A stretch of 64,000 bases of DNA from an uncultured Bacteroidales bacterium (GTDB lineage: Bacteria; Bacteroidota; Bacteroidia; Bacteroidales; ML635J-15), in the NCBI GenBank assembly GCA_905234755.1, contig CAJOIT010000002.1, positions 239,360-303,359 of the forward strand, given 5' to 3'. The notes under the pieces are model-generated. The model was not told the origin of the DNA and ran no database searches. It worked only from the letters and a program-made list of their open reading frames with translations. A program made the position numbers and the translations under genes. Below, one piece after another: positions 8,399-16,491 of the stretch (the first letter of the stretch is position 1; every line of letters begins with the position of its first letter).

Positions 8399-8749
8399 AT
8401 GGATTCAAGAAATCATGTACAGTTGATCGGTCGCCTGGGTGGCGAGCCGATAGTAAGAGACACAAAAAGCGGAAAAGTCGCAAGATTTTCAATCGCAATT
8501 AACGAGCAGTTCGCAGAAGAAGGACAATCGAGATCAAACACGCAATGGCACAATGTGGTGGCATGGAGAAAACTTGCAGAGAAAATCGAGGCTTCATGTC
8601 ACAAAGGCAACGAAGTTCTTGTTTGCGGAAAACTTACAAGTCATAGTTACGAAGACCAGAACAAGGTAAAAAAGTATATCACCGAAGTGCTCGCAAGCGA
8701 GATAGTCTGTATGTCGAAGAACGAGCAAAAGGAAATCGCTGTGGCATAA
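8399..8749 (+). CDS. ssb: Single-stranded DNA-binding protein, short form
   Basis: 116 codons with a clear SSB OB-fold: NHVQLIGRLGGEP, VARFSIAINE, TQWHNVVAWRKLAE, GNEVLVCGKL and a closing ITEVLASEIVCM. It would coat ssDNA as a tetramer during replication or repair. Housekeeping SSBs of this phylum are about 150 residues and end in an acidic tip that recruits partner proteins. This one stops at NEQKEIAVA with no such tail, so it is probably an accessory or mobile-element type and the main ssb lies elsewhere. It is the last gene of the small island and is followed by a good terminator. Confidence 0.9.
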   Translation: MDSRNHVQLIGRLGGEPIVRDTKSGKVARFSIAINEQFAEEGQSRSNTQWHNVVAWRKLAEKIEASCHKGNEVLVCGKLTSHSYEDQNKVKKYITEVLASEIVCMSKNEQKEIAVA

Positions 8750-8759
8750 TGCATTGCAT

Positions 8760-8798
8760 GGAACGAGACTGCCAATTAATGACAGTTTCGTTCCTTTC
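8760..8798 (+). terminator. Rho-independent terminator after ssb
   Basis: GGAACGA (8760-8766) pairs with TCGTTCC (8788-8794), extended by ACTG/CAGT, followed by a short TTTCC tail. Confidence 0.65.
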
Positions 8799-8853
8799 CG
8801 AAATTTGTTAACAAGTTTTTGCAACTACAAGCACAAAGACCAAAAATTGAAAT

Positions 8854-8861
8854 TATTTTTG
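8854..8861 (+). promoter_or_regulatory. -7 element upstream of bcp-recA
   Basis: TATTTTTG fits TAnnTTTG, 21 bp before the bcp ATG. No TTTG lies at the right distance upstream, so only half the consensus is present. Confidence 0.4.
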
Positions 8862-8882
8862 TAAAATTAAACATGTACGACA

Positions 8883-9344
8883 ATGATAACTTTGAAAAAA
8901 GGCGACAAAGCGCCATCGTTCAGCGGAAAGAACCAGAACGATGAAATTATTGGCAGCGAACAGCTTGCAGGAAAGAAATACATTCTCTACTTCTACCCCA
9001 AGGATAGCACCCCCGGATGCACTACCGAAGCTTGCAACCTGCGCGACAACCACAACTTCTGGATTAAGCGTGGATATACAATCATCGGCGTAAGCACCGA
9101 CTCGGTAGCCAGCCACAAGAAGTTCATCGAGAAGAACTCGCTTCCGTTCGACCTTATCAGCGACAGCGACAAGGAAATTGTAAACGCTTTCGGTGTATGG
9201 GACAAGAAAAAGATGGCAGGACGCGAATACTACGGCATTTTGCGCACCACATTTGTTGTCAACGAGAATGGAATCATTGATGAGGTATTTACCAAAGTAG
9301 ACACAAAAAATCACACAGAACAGATAACCAAAGTATTAGAATAA
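8883..9344 (+). CDS. bcp: Thioredoxin-dependent peroxiredoxin Bcp
   Basis: 153 residues, full length for the Bcp/PrxQ subfamily of cytoplasmic thiol peroxidases, which reduce hydrogen peroxide and organic hydroperoxides with thioredoxin. The active-site stretch [14 protein letters not shown] holds the peroxidatic Cys46 and, five residues on, the resolving Cys51, the PrxQ spacing. The late arginine in GILRTTFVV fits the conserved Arg that lowers the thiol pKa. It lies 17 bp before recA in the same orientation, so the two are likely co-transcribed, pairing an oxidative-stress enzyme with DNA repair. Confidence 0.95.
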   Translation: MITLKKGDKAPSFSGKNQNDEIIGSEQLAGKKYILYFYPKDSTPGCTTEACNLRDNHNFWIKRGYTIIGVSTDSVASHKKFIEKNSLPFDLISDSDKEIVNAFGVWDKKKMAGREYYGILRTTFVVNENGIIDEVFTKVDTKNHTEQITKVLE

Positions 9345-9361
9345 CAAAAAAAATTACAGAT

Positions 9362-10372
9362 ATGGCAGAAACACCAGAAGAAATCAGAAAAGAAAAGCTG
9401 AAAGCAGTTCAGCTTGCAATGGGAAAAATAGAAAAGGACTACGGTAAAGGTTCAATTATGATGCTTGGCGCACAAGTAGTTGAAAATGTGCCAGTAATAA
9501 AGTCAGGTTCGATTGCCCTAGATGCTGCTCTTGGCGTTGGCGGTTACCCACGCGGACGCGTCATCGAAATATATGGTCCAGAATCATCAGGTAAAACCAC
9601 ATTGGCTATTCACGCCATCGCCGAAGCGCAGAAAAATGGTGGTATCGCAGCAATAATCGATGCCGAACACGCTTTCGACCGCTTCTATGCCGAAAAACTT
9701 GGCGTTGACATCGACAACCTTATCATTTCGCAGCCGGACAACGGCGAACAAGCACTCGAAATTGCCGACAACCTTATCCGCTCGGGTGCAATCGATATCA
9801 TAGTAATCGACTCTGTTGCAGCTCTTACCCCGAAAGCCGAAATCGAAGGCGAAATGGGCGACTCGAAAATGGGTCTTCAGGCTCGATTGATGTCTCAGGC
9901 ATTGCGCAAACTCACCGCCACAATCAACAAGACACAAACCTGCTGCATTTTCATCAACCAGTTGCGTGAAAAAATCGGTGTTATGTTCGGCAATCCGGAA
10001 ACCACTACTGGTGGTAACGCACTGAAATTCTACGCATCCATCCGCCTCGACATCCGCCGTACCGGACAGTTAAAGGACGGCGACACCGTTATCGGCAACC
10101 GCACAAAGGTAAAAGTTGTTAAAAATAAGGTTGCTCCGCCATTCAAGCAAGCAGAATTCGACATCCTTTACGGAGAAGGCATTTCGAAGATTGGAGAAAT
10201 AGTAGATTTGGCTGTGGATTTCGAAATCGTCAAGAAGAGCGGATCTTGGTTCAGCTACGGTGAAGTCAAGCTCGGACAAGGTCGCGACAACACAATGAAG
10301 GCTTTTGAGGATAATCCCGAATTAAGAGAGGAAATCGAAAACAAAATCAGAGAAAAGATCTCTGCAAAATAA
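9362..10372 (+). CDS. recA: Recombinase A
   Basis: 336 residues, normal length. It forms filaments on ssDNA, catalyses strand exchange and triggers LexA-type self-cleavage. Walker A GPESSGKT is at 72-79, Walker B is [12 protein letters not shown], and the loop [20 protein letters not shown] includes the L2 DNA-binding region. The C-terminal tail is short and ends EKISAK. The stop codon overlaps the next start (TAATG), so the TPR lipoprotein gene is translationally coupled to recA. Confidence 0.98.
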   Translation: MAETPEEIRKEKLKAVQLAMGKIEKDYGKGSIMMLGAQVVENVPVIKSGSIALDAALGVGGYPRGRVIEIYGPESSGKTTLAIHAIAEAQKNGGIAAIIDAEHAFDRFYAEKLGVDIDNLIISQPDNGEQALEIADNLIRSGAIDIIVIDSVAALTPKAEIEGEMGDSKMGLQARLMSQALRKLTATINKTQTCCIFINQLREKIGVMFGNPETTTGGNALKFYASIRLDIRRTGQLKDGDTVIGNRTKVKVVKNKVAPPFKQAEFDILYGEGISKIGEIVDLAVDFEIVKKSGSWFSYGEVKLGQGRDNTMKAFEDNPELREEIENKIREKISAK

Positions 10373-11451
10373 TGAAACACTATTTGTATTTAATTCTGCT
10401 GTTTGCATTTACGCTTCTTGCCTATTCTTGCAATGAAAATGGTGGAAATGACAACGGTGGAGAACAAACAGAACCGAAAACTTTGTCCGACAGCATACAA
10501 ATGTTGTCGGACATGATTCGGCAAAATCCGCACGATGCAGAATTGTTCGTACAGCGTTCCGATCTGCAGTTCATCAATGGAGACCTCGATGAAGCCATAA
10601 ACGACATGGAAATCGCAATGAAAGTCGATTCTACTAAACCGCCATACTACAGCAAGCTGGCAAGCCTGTATATGTTCAAGGCAAACGGCTCCGAGAAAGC
10701 CAAGGAAGTGCTAAACAAATGCATAAACCGCTATCCATCATATCCGCAGGCTCATATCGACCTTGCAAAAATTTTCTTGTATGTCGGAATGTTTCAAGAG
10801 GCTATGCAGGAAATCCAGTTCCTCGAACTCAACAATCTGCAAAACGGAGATTCGTACTTTGTAAGAGGCATAATCCTTCGCAAGGCATCGGAAACCGAAT
10901 CAGACACTGCCAACACACGCAAATGGAAACAGGATGCCCTTGCAGCATTCAAGAAAGCCGTTGAGTATGACGACGAAAACTGGGAGGCATATAATCTTAT
11001 TGGCGTAAGTCTTACCGAACTAGGCGATTCTATTGCACTCGAATATTTCAAGACTGCAACTTCAAAATTTCCCGACAATCAGGAAATTAAGTATTGGAAC
11101 GGCTGGTCGCTTCGCAATTTCGGTCACTACGAGGAAGCGAAGAATACCTATATCGAAGCAGCACAAATGGACAGCGCATCGTACTGGACTTTCCTTGCAT
11201 ACAGCGATTTAGGCGACATGTACAGTTCAATCAGTCTTGAGCCGGACAAGTACAACACAGCAATAAACTACTACTCCAGTGCAATTGCTTGCGACACGAC
11301 GGCTTTCGAGACTTTTGTCAAGCGCGGCGATGCTTACGCACAAAACAAGCAATATCAACTTGCCGAAGCAGACTACCGCAAAGCATTGAAACTCGAAACC
11401 AACTACGACCCAGCCATTGACGGTCTGAACCGAATTGCAGGGAAACGATAA
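10372..11451 (+). CDS. TPR-repeat lipoprotein
   Basis: 359 residues. The N-terminus is a lipoprotein signal with lipobox AYSC (Cys20), followed by an N/G/E-rich linker, so the mature protein should be membrane-anchored in the periplasm or at the surface. The rest is tetratricopeptide repeats (for example AELFVQRSDLQFINGDLDEA, and the near-C-terminal KRGDAYAQNKQYQLAEADY), i.e. a protein-protein interaction scaffold. The start overlaps the recA stop by one base (TAATG). Its partner is unknown; the coupling to recA is probably chance operon order, since the product is extracytoplasmic. Confidence 0.85.
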   Translation: MKHYLYLILLFAFTLLAYSCNENGGNDNGGEQTEPKTLSDSIQMLSDMIRQNPHDAELFVQRSDLQFINGDLDEAINDMEIAMKVDSTKPPYYSKLASLYMFKANGSEKAKEVLNKCINRYPSYPQAHIDLAKIFLYVGMFQEAMQEIQFLELNNLQNGDSYFVRGIILRKASETESDTANTRKWKQDALAAFKKAVEYDDENWEAYNLIGVSLTELGDSIALEYFKTATSKFPDNQEIKYWNGWSLRNFGHYEEAKNTYIEAAQMDSASYWTFLAYSDLGDMYSSISLEPDKYNTAINYYSSAIACDTTAFETFVKRGDAYAQNKQYQLAEADYRKALKLETNYDPAIDGLNRIAGKR

Positions 11452-11469
11452 TTTTTTCGTATGGAGGCA

Positions 11470-11486
11470 TAACCTCGGAGAGGTTA
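11470..11486 (+). terminator. Hairpin after the TPR lipoprotein gene
   Basis: A perfect 7-bp stem TAACCTC / GAGGTTA with loop GGA, 19 bp after the stop, followed by CATATTTTAT. It is a weak terminator by its U-tract. The arm resembles the 5' hairpin of small RNA B. Confidence 0.4.
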
Positions 11487-11528
11487 CATATTTTATAGAA
11501 GAAAATAAATATAAGTAGCGTTGGCGCA

Positions 11529-11536
11529 TATTTTTG
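11529..11536 (+). promoter_or_regulatory. -7 element upstream of the CapA-like gene
   Basis: TATTTTTG matches TAnnTTTG, 53 bp before the start. No TTTG is present 19 bp upstream. Confidence 0.35.
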
Positions 11537-11589
11537 CGGCGATTGCAATGTAAAAATTGTGACAACGCGGACATTTAGTTAGAACAATA

Positions 11590-12774
11590 ATGACGAAAAG
11601 CACGAACATATTATTATATATTGTAATAGCATTGCTATCATGTAGTTGCAAATCAAACACACAACCAAAAGAAACAATTGAAGAGCCCGTTTTTGAAGAT
11701 ACAATTACAACATCTACACGCGAAGCAAAATTGACTTTTGTCGGTGATTTTCTGTTCGAAGCACCGTTTTTTGCTGCCGTTGAAAACGGCTACGACAAGG
11801 ATTCGTATTTCAAACTTGTGAAAAAATATTTTGAGGACGATGACCTTTCCGTTGGCAACATGGAAGTCGTAATTGGCAACGATGGCATGAAGGTCAGCGG
11901 CGACAACTACAACTTCTGCGCACCGCGCTACATTGGCGAACTGGTTGCATCCCTTGACATGCAGGTGCTGTCAACTGCCAACAACCACACCTTCGACCGA
12001 GGCATCGAGGGAATAAACTCAACGCTAGACTTCTTTGATGGAACCGACATTGTAACCGTTGGAACATACAGAAACGATGAAGACCGCAATACCAGCCGCA
12101 TTGTCGAGAAAAACGGTATAAAATTCGGCTTTCTAGCCTACACCTTAAGCACAAACCAAATTGTCCCAACGCAATACCGAAACCTTGTCGGACTTTACAG
12201 AAATCCCGAAACCCGCAAAGTCACCGATGAATATAAAAATCTGATTGCCAGTGAAATGTCAGCGTTGCGACCACAAGTTGATGTGCTCATAGTGATGATG
12301 CATTGGGGAACTGAATTTACATTTGAACCAAACAGCGAGCAAAAGGAAACGGCAAAATTTCTTAACGAAAACGGTGCCGACATAGTTTACGGTAGTCATT
12401 CCCATTCGGTGCAACCAGTTGAATTTATCGGCAACGAACACAAAACTTTGGTTTACTATTCGCTTGGCAACTTTGCCTCACAAGACGACGATATTGCCCG
12501 CACTCCAAAAGGACAGGAAACTTTCGACAACGCATATCAAGTGGGACTTCTGTCGCAATTCAATGTTAGGCTTGACAATGGCAAGGTGGAAATTTCTGAC
12601 TTATCCAACCATTTGATTGTCAACCATATCAACTACGACATGAAAAAATTTGCCCTTGTGCCCTTAGAGCAGTACGACGAATTCTACGAGAAAACCCACT
12701 TACGCTACAATCTTGGTTTCAACAGGGACTTTATCAATGGATTGCACGAGGTCGTGAACAAGAATCTTAAGTAG
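11590..12774 (+). CDS. CapA/PgsA-family lipoprotein (metallophosphatase fold)
   Basis: 394 residues. A lipoprotein signal ends at Cys18 (LLSC), then comes a short linker. The CapA (PGA_cap) domain shows its metal-site motifs in order: FVGDFLF, STANNHTFDRG, MMHWGTE and GSHSHSVQPVE. CapA relatives are calcineurin-like proteins linked to poly-gamma-glutamate capsule synthesis, but many Bacteroidota copies stand alone without capB/capC. No capsule genes are nearby, so the substrate is unknown. The anchor places it in the periplasm or on the outer membrane. Confidence 0.85.
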   Translation: MTKSTNILLYIVIALLSCSCKSNTQPKETIEEPVFEDTITTSTREAKLTFVGDFLFEAPFFAAVENGYDKDSYFKLVKKYFEDDDLSVGNMEVVIGNDGMKVSGDNYNFCAPRYIGELVASLDMQVLSTANNHTFDRGIEGINSTLDFFDGTDIVTVGTYRNDEDRNTSRIVEKNGIKFGFLAYTLSTNQIVPTQYRNLVGLYRNPETRKVTDEYKNLIASEMSALRPQVDVLIVMMHWGTEFTFEPNSEQKETAKFLNENGADIVYGSHSHSVQPVEFIGNEHKTLVYYSLGNFASQDDDIARTPKGQETFDNAYQVGLLSQFNVRLDNGKVEISDLSNHLIVNHINYDMKKFALVPLEQYDEFYEKTHLRYNLGFNRDFINGLHEVVNKNLK

Positions 12775-12831
12775 TCGAATCAATCTTTCCAACTTTTTTC
12801 TCCAACTGCTCGCAGAATCGGATTTTTTATG

Positions 12832-12839
12832 TACTTTTG
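12832..12839 (+). promoter_or_regulatory. -7 element for kamD
   Basis: TACTTTTG fits TAnnTTTG, 41 bp upstream of the ATG. The -33 position reads CTCG, a poor match. Confidence 0.45.
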
Positions 12840-12880
12840 CAAATTCTAATTGAATCGACTAACGAAATTATAATAATACA

Positions 12881-14437
12881 ATGAATACCAGCAAAGTAGG
12901 TCTCGACTTCGAAAAAGTTGAATACGCAAGAGGAAAAGCAAGGGAAATTGCCAACCAAGTACAGGATTTCGTTGAAAACTACACCACCGTGGCTGTAGAA
13001 AGAACTTTGTGCCGTCTGCTCGGAATAGATGGCATTGACAGCAACGATGTTCCATTGCCAAATGTTGTAGTTGAAGAACTAAAGGCAAAAGGCGTACTGA
13101 ACCAAGGTGTAATGTTCTACATCGGCAATGCCATGGTTGAAACGAAGTTGTCGGCACAGGAAATAGCAGAACAAATTTCTGAAGGCAAACTCGACATCAC
13201 AAAATTCCCTATTCACCCGATGCCAGATATCAAAAAGGCACTCGAACCTACAATCAATAAAACAATAGAAAAAATCAGAGGCAACCGCCTGCGCCGCGAA
13301 AACTACATCAATACCATTGGCGAAGGTAGCAAGCCTTACCTATATATCATCGTTGCAACCGGTAACATCTACGAGGATGTCGTTCAGGCACAGGCAGGTG
13401 CTCGTCAAGGTGCAGACATTATCGCTGTTATCCGTACCACAGGACAGAGCCTTCTCGACTATGTACCTTACGGTGCTACTACCGAAGGTTTCGGTGGAAC
13501 ATTTGCAACACAGGAAAACTTCCGCATCATGCGTAAGGCTCTTGATGAAGTTGGCGAAGAAGTTGGCCGCTACATCCGCCTCTGCAACTACTGCTCTGGT
13601 CTGTGTATGCCCGAAATCGCAGCAATGGGTGCTCTCGAAGGTCTCGATGTAATGCTTAACGATGCTCTATACGGTATTCTTTTCCGCGACATCAACATGC
13701 AGCGTACACTTATCGACCAGTATTTCTCAAGAATCATAAATGGTTTCGCAGGCGTTATCATCAACACAGGCGAGGACAACTACCTTACAACCGCCGATGC
13801 ATACGAAGAAGCTCACACCGTTCTTGCATCCGACCTTATTAACGAGCAGCTTGCTCTGCTTGCAGGTCTTCCAGAAGAACAGCAAGGTCTTGGTCACGCC
13901 TTCGAAATGGATCCGTCACTCGAAAACGGATTCCTCTACGAGCTTGCTCAGGCACAGATGATTCGCGAAATCTTCCCGAAGGCACCGCTTAAATATATGC
14001 CTCCTACAAAATTCATGACTGGTAACATCTTCCGTGGACACCTCCAAGATGCATTGTTCAACATCATAGGTATATGGACGCACCAAGGTCTGCAACTTCT
14101 CGGTATGCCAACCGAAGCTATCCACACACCATTCATGAGCGACCGTTACTTGTCAATTGAAAACGCTAAGTACATCTTCAACAACTTGAAGAGCATAGGC
14201 GAAGAAGTAGAATTCAAGGAAAACGGAATCATCAGGAAGCGTGCTGCCGAAGTTCTGGACAATGCAAGCAAACTTCTCGAACAAATGGTTGACGAAGGTC
14301 TGTTCACCGCATTGGAAAAAGGAATCTTCGCAAACATCAAGCGCCCGAAGAACGGTGGTAAAGGTCTTGCCGGTGTTACCGAAAAGGGTGAAAACTACTT
14401 CAACCCATTTGTTGAGTTAATGAAGGGAAAGAAATAA
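12881..14437 (+). CDS. kamD: Lysine 5,6-aminomutase alpha subunit
   Basis: 518 residues, full length for the TIM-barrel alpha subunit of the adenosylcobalamin- and PLP-dependent enzyme that moves the terminal amino group of D-lysine or beta-lysine to C5 in lysine fermentation. Diagnostic stretches include VERTLCRLLGIDG, TTGQSLLDYVPYGATTEGFG, RLCNYCSGLCMPEIAAMGA and HTPFMSDRYLSIENA, all very close to Porphyromonas-type KamD. The enzyme also needs KamE, which carries the cobalamin-binding domain and the PLP lysine. KamE and the other fermentation genes (kamA, kdd, kce, kal) normally sit alongside. Here kamD is flanked by a terminator and an opposing gene, so no partner is in the window. Confidence 0.93.
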   Translation: MNTSKVGLDFEKVEYARGKAREIANQVQDFVENYTTVAVERTLCRLLGIDGIDSNDVPLPNVVVEELKAKGVLNQGVMFYIGNAMVETKLSAQEIAEQISEGKLDITKFPIHPMPDIKKALEPTINKTIEKIRGNRLRRENYINTIGEGSKPYLYIIVATGNIYEDVVQAQAGARQGADIIAVIRTTGQSLLDYVPYGATTEGFGGTFATQENFRIMRKALDEVGEEVGRYIRLCNYCSGLCMPEIAAMGALEGLDVMLNDALYGILFRDINMQRTLIDQYFSRIINGFAGVIINTGEDNYLTTADAYEEAHTVLASDLINEQLALLAGLPEEQQGLGHAFEMDPSLENGFLYELAQAQMIREIFPKAPLKYMPPTKFMTGNIFRGHLQDALFNIIGIWTHQGLQLLGMPTEAIHTPFMSDRYLSIENAKYIFNNLKSIGEEVEFKENGIIRKRAAEVLDNASKLLEQMVDEGLFTALEKGIFANIKRPKNGGKGLAGVTEKGENYFNPFVELMKGKK

Positions 14438-14460
14438 TGTAACGACACAATACTTTGCAG

Positions 14461-14490
14461 AAAGGTCGTCGCGATGACGGCCTTTTCTTT
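14461..14490 (+). terminator. Terminator after kamD
   Basis: The stem AAGGTCGTC / GACGGCCTT (about 14462-14483, one bulge) is followed by TTCTTTT. It sits in the short gap to the convergent glycosyltransferase gene. Confidence 0.7.
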
Positions 14491-14499
14491 TGGTTCTTA

Positions 14500-16491
14500 T
14501 CAGTAGAAGACAATAAAAATGTCGTCAAAATAAACTGGAGCTTCAATTGGGTTGAATGGGTAAACCTTGAAATTTGTATATTCACCGAAATTATCAGGGA
14601 GGTCGAAATCCATTACTATTTTAACCCATTCATTTGTTCTTTTGGTTTTGTCTAATATTTTTCGAGAATCCCAAACATTTTCCCTTACGCCAGTATCATC
14701 AACGATTTCAAGAGCAAGACAGGGATCGCGAATCTCATCGGTTTGGTTAACCTGCAAAACTACAGACATGTGCTTTGCCCATGAAACCTTATTAATGCTA
14801 TCCTCGAGCGTAATTCCGTAGCGACTGTCGGCATATACCACAGAAGAATGTCCACCGGAATAATATTTCTCGGAAGTAATTGTTTCCGTTTGTCCCCAAT
14901 CGGAATTCTCACAATCGTTATAATAAAAAACTGCCTTCTTAAACTGTGATTCGTCAAATCCATATTTATCCCCGACATACCTGAACACATACAATACCAT
15001 TCCAGTATCGTATCCCGAATAATACTCGCACAACTTCTCGGTAAATTTTGGAATCGACTGCGACTGATACTCAAAACCTAATTCCTGCAAAACATCAAAT
15101 GGATTTCTGCCTTCAAACTCGCCAACACAGACCATTTTTTCCAAGTCGCATTTACGGCATGTAAAGAAATTTTCTGCACCAGATCGAAGCAAATAACCAA
15201 TTCCATATAAATTGGTAAATTTTTGCATAGTTGCATTTTCATTCCTATAGAAACCACTTATTGCGCCAAACGGTCCATAAGGATTGGAATCTGGTCCATG
15301 TATAATGTTGACAGGCTTGTCCCTAAGATTGTCGTTGATGTACTTGGCAAGGTAAAACTTCTGATAGCCCGCCGACTTCGACATATTCACCCCGAGTCCG
15401 ACAATATTTACCAGCGCAAAAGCAGATAAAAGAACATAGAATGAAATTTTCCATGATTTTTTTTCATGCCACTTTTTGTCAATACACTCAACAACCGACA
15501 TGAATATTGCAGGGACAAGGAAAGCCATCGGAAAAAGAAAACGCACTTCCTTGTGAGCTATAATGGAATGTACAACAAAAAACGGAATTATACACCAGAG
15601 ATATGGATTTTTGGGACTACGCACAAGCAAATAAACTATTGCTATAGCCAAAGGAACCCCTATAAAGTATGTCGGATATGAAACAAGATTGTACAGATAG
15701 AACCACCATGGTCCCGAACCAAATTTTGCTGCACTCACTTCTGAATTTACCTTTACATATTTATAAGGCGCAAATACAAAATCACCGTAAAACCAACTAT
15801 CAACCCCAACTCCAAGCAATGCGTATGTCACGACAAATGACACTATAGGCACAATAAAAAATTTCCAACCCTTTTTATCTATCAGTAAAGCCCATAGGCC
15901 AAAGCCGAAGATTGCCAATCCCATCTGGAAACGGAAAATAAACGACAAAGCAAGACATACACCCATAAGCACCTTGCGCTTTGTATCTTCCTTGTCGGAA
16001 AAATAAATCGACATGGCAAACAAAAGGAATGCGCCACCAAATGTTTCGGACGAAAACCGGCATGCAATATATGGTATAAACCAAAGTAGCAACGAAATTG
16101 CAAGATACACGGTTCTCAATCTTGGGTTTGATATTTTACGCGATGTATTCCTAACAAATAAAACAATTGCCAAATATGAAATCACTGCAGCGAAAATTCG
16201 CATAATCATTGCCTGAATATATGGATCAGTCAGCGAAATAGCAGAAAAAAACTTCAAGAAAGCAAGACAAATGGTCGGCTGTAGCATCGGACGAATCTGA
16301 ACATCATACTCCCAAGCGACCAACGGAGTGAAAGTCTCCGACTTAATGCCAGCGTATTCGATTATCTGAAACAATTCATCCGCATGATGATACCCGTAGT
16401 TTACCACCGCCGTTACCATAAATACAGCAAACGACAGCACATAAATCAGTATGTCAATCGGTTTGATGCCACTCAAAAACCTATTCAGCAT
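14500..16491 (-). CDS. GT22 (Alg9/PIG-B-like) membrane glycosyltransferase with C-terminal soluble domain
   Basis: 663 residues. About ten hydrophobic helices span residues 10-385. The first loop has HHADELFQIIEY, the acidic catalytic motif of the GT-C fold (compare HPDE.FQ..E in Alg9/GPI mannosyltransferases), followed by YDVQIRPMLQP. A later loop has HKEVRFLFPMAFL, the second GT22 hallmark. Such enzymes transfer mannose from a polyprenyl-phosphate donor on the outer face of the inner membrane. The last ~250 residues are soluble; the final ~120 have a beta-sandwich look. The start overlaps gldE by 11 bp, making this the last gene of the coaX-lptC-gldE run. Acceptor unknown; an LPS, lipid-linked glycan or T9SS-associated glycan is possible. 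Confidence 0.75.
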   Translation of the reverse strand: MLNRFLSGIKPIDILIYVLSFAVFMVTAVVNYGYHHADELFQIIEYAGIKSETFTPLVAWEYDVQIRPMLQPTICLAFLKFFSAISLTDPYIQAMIMRIFAAVISYLAIVLFVRNTSRKISNPRLRTVYLAISLLLWFIPYIACRFSSETFGGAFLLFAMSIYFSDKEDTKRKVLMGVCLALSFIFRFQMGLAIFGFGLWALLIDKKGWKFFIVPIVSFVVTYALLGVGVDSWFYGDFVFAPYKYVKVNSEVSAAKFGSGPWWFYLYNLVSYPTYFIGVPLAIAIVYLLVRSPKNPYLWCIIPFFVVHSIIAHKEVRFLFPMAFLVPAIFMSVVECIDKKWHEKKSWKISFYVLLSAFALVNIVGLGVNMSKSAGYQKFYLAKYINDNLRDKPVNIIHGPDSNPYGPFGAISGFYRNENATMQKFTNLYGIGYLLRSGAENFFTCRKCDLEKMVCVGEFEGRNPFDVLQELGFEYQSQSIPKFTEKLCEYYSGYDTGMVLYVFRYVGDKYGFDESQFKKAVFYYNDCENSDWGQTETITSEKYYSGGHSSVVYADSRYGITLEDSINKVSWAKHMSVVLQVNQTDEIRDPCLALEIVDDTGVRENVWDSRKILDKTKRTNEWVKIVMDFDLPDNFGEYTNFKVYPFNPIEAPVYFDDIFIVFY

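Noticed and set aside
11459..11490. Third copy of the small RNA
   Set aside because: The TAACCTC/GAGGTTA hairpin resembles the 5' hairpin of RNA B, but no minus-strand promoter, second stem or 3' partner is present.
12881..14437. Possible loss of kamD function because no kamE is adjacent
   Set aside because: The frame is complete and all signature stretches are intact; kamE may be elsewhere in the genome.
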